NCBI GenBank assembly: GCA_030156895.1
Contig: JASGLP010000031.1
Coordinates: 1 to 33,571 of the forward strand
Direction of reading: 5' to 3'
DNA length: 33,571 bases
Source of the DNA: Eubacteriaceae bacterium
GTDB lineage: Bacteria; Bacillota; Clostridia; Eubacteriales; Eubacteriaceae
Part shown: in pieces, positions 33,533-33,571 of the stretch
Layout of the letters: each line of letters starts with the position of its first letter
Numbering within the stretch: the first letter of the stretch is position 1
Notes under the pieces: model-generated
What the model was told of the DNA's origin: nothing
Seen by the model: only the letters and a program-made list of their open reading frames with translations
Database searches by the model: none
Translations under genes and position numbers: made by a program

Positions 33533-33571
33533 ATGAGCAATTTTTATGAAGATAACTTTAATAATCACCCC
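33533..33571 (+). CDS. Possible start of a gene running off the window
   Basis: From the ATG at 33533, 13 codons (MSNFYEDNFNNHP) stay open to the edge. The Asn-rich start recalls the low-complexity N-termini of some Firmicute small membrane proteins. No clear ribosome site precedes it, so this is uncertain. Confidence 0.35.
   Translation, partial: MSNFYEDNFNNHP

Noticed and set aside
1-33571. CRISPR array, tRNA or rRNA genes, insertion sequence with transposase
   Set aside because: No regularly spaced repeats, no tRNA cloverleaf other than the tmRNA tRNA-like domain, and no transposase gene were seen.

Overview
This is chromosomal DNA from a low-GC Gram-positive anaerobe. Most genes have strong AGGAGG-type ribosome sites, several start with TTG or GTG, and promoters are sigma-A-like. 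The gene families include a TIGR01212-type radical SAM protein, RelQ, DegV, a PerR-boxed rubrerythrin and an ornithine-racemase-family enzyme. I infer a member of the Clostridia, probably near Eubacteriaceae/Acetobacterium; this comes from family knowledge, not from a search.

Bases 1-3650 are accessory. There is a short gene remnant with a terminator (94-258), then a divergent switch: an XRE repressor facing a 64-residue protein, with three related operator-like repeats lying on the two promoters. Next come a HicA/HicB toxin-antitoxin pair with its own consensus promoter and a large serine recombinase. The last ~104 bp of the recombinase gene are the antisense of the 3' end of ssrA (tmRNA). 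This looks like a small integrated element anchored at ssrA.

Bases 3542-10674 (minus strand) hold a quality-control and repair block: miaB, mutS, rnr, smpB, ssrA. RNase R, SmpB and tmRNA are the partners of trans-translation, and ssrA begins only 3 nt after the smpB stop. mutL does not follow mutS.

Bases 10675-16394 (minus) hold housekeeping genes: a bifunctional NAD(P)HX epimerase/dehydratase, a membrane-anchored peptidoglycan-binding protein translationally coupled to yebC, a small alarmone synthetase, a radical SAM protein and a small P-loop ATPase. Bases 16480-18290 (plus) carry a SpoIIE-type phosphatase and a DegV protein, ending at a clear terminator. Bases 18438-21494 (minus) carry leuS and rnhA behind a consensus promoter.

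Bases 21660-27152 (plus) carry the ornithine-racemase-like gene, then a ~187-bp palindromic element flanked by 15-bp direct repeats, then an Ldh-family dehydrogenase and a Cache-HAMP-PAS-GGDEF-EAL protein whose GGDEF half is degenerate. Bases 27165-30395 (minus) hold rubrerythrin with a perfect PerR box, an HPr-kinase-like P-loop protein of unknown role, and a HAD phosphatase. Bases 30560-33205 (plus) hold lemA and a DUF2207 protein with a glycine-rich tail. A new gene may begin at the right edge.

The observations I rate highest are the palindromic element at 22828-23044, the recombinase/ssrA overlap with its repressor switch, and the HPr-kinase-like protein. None could be checked against a database here.
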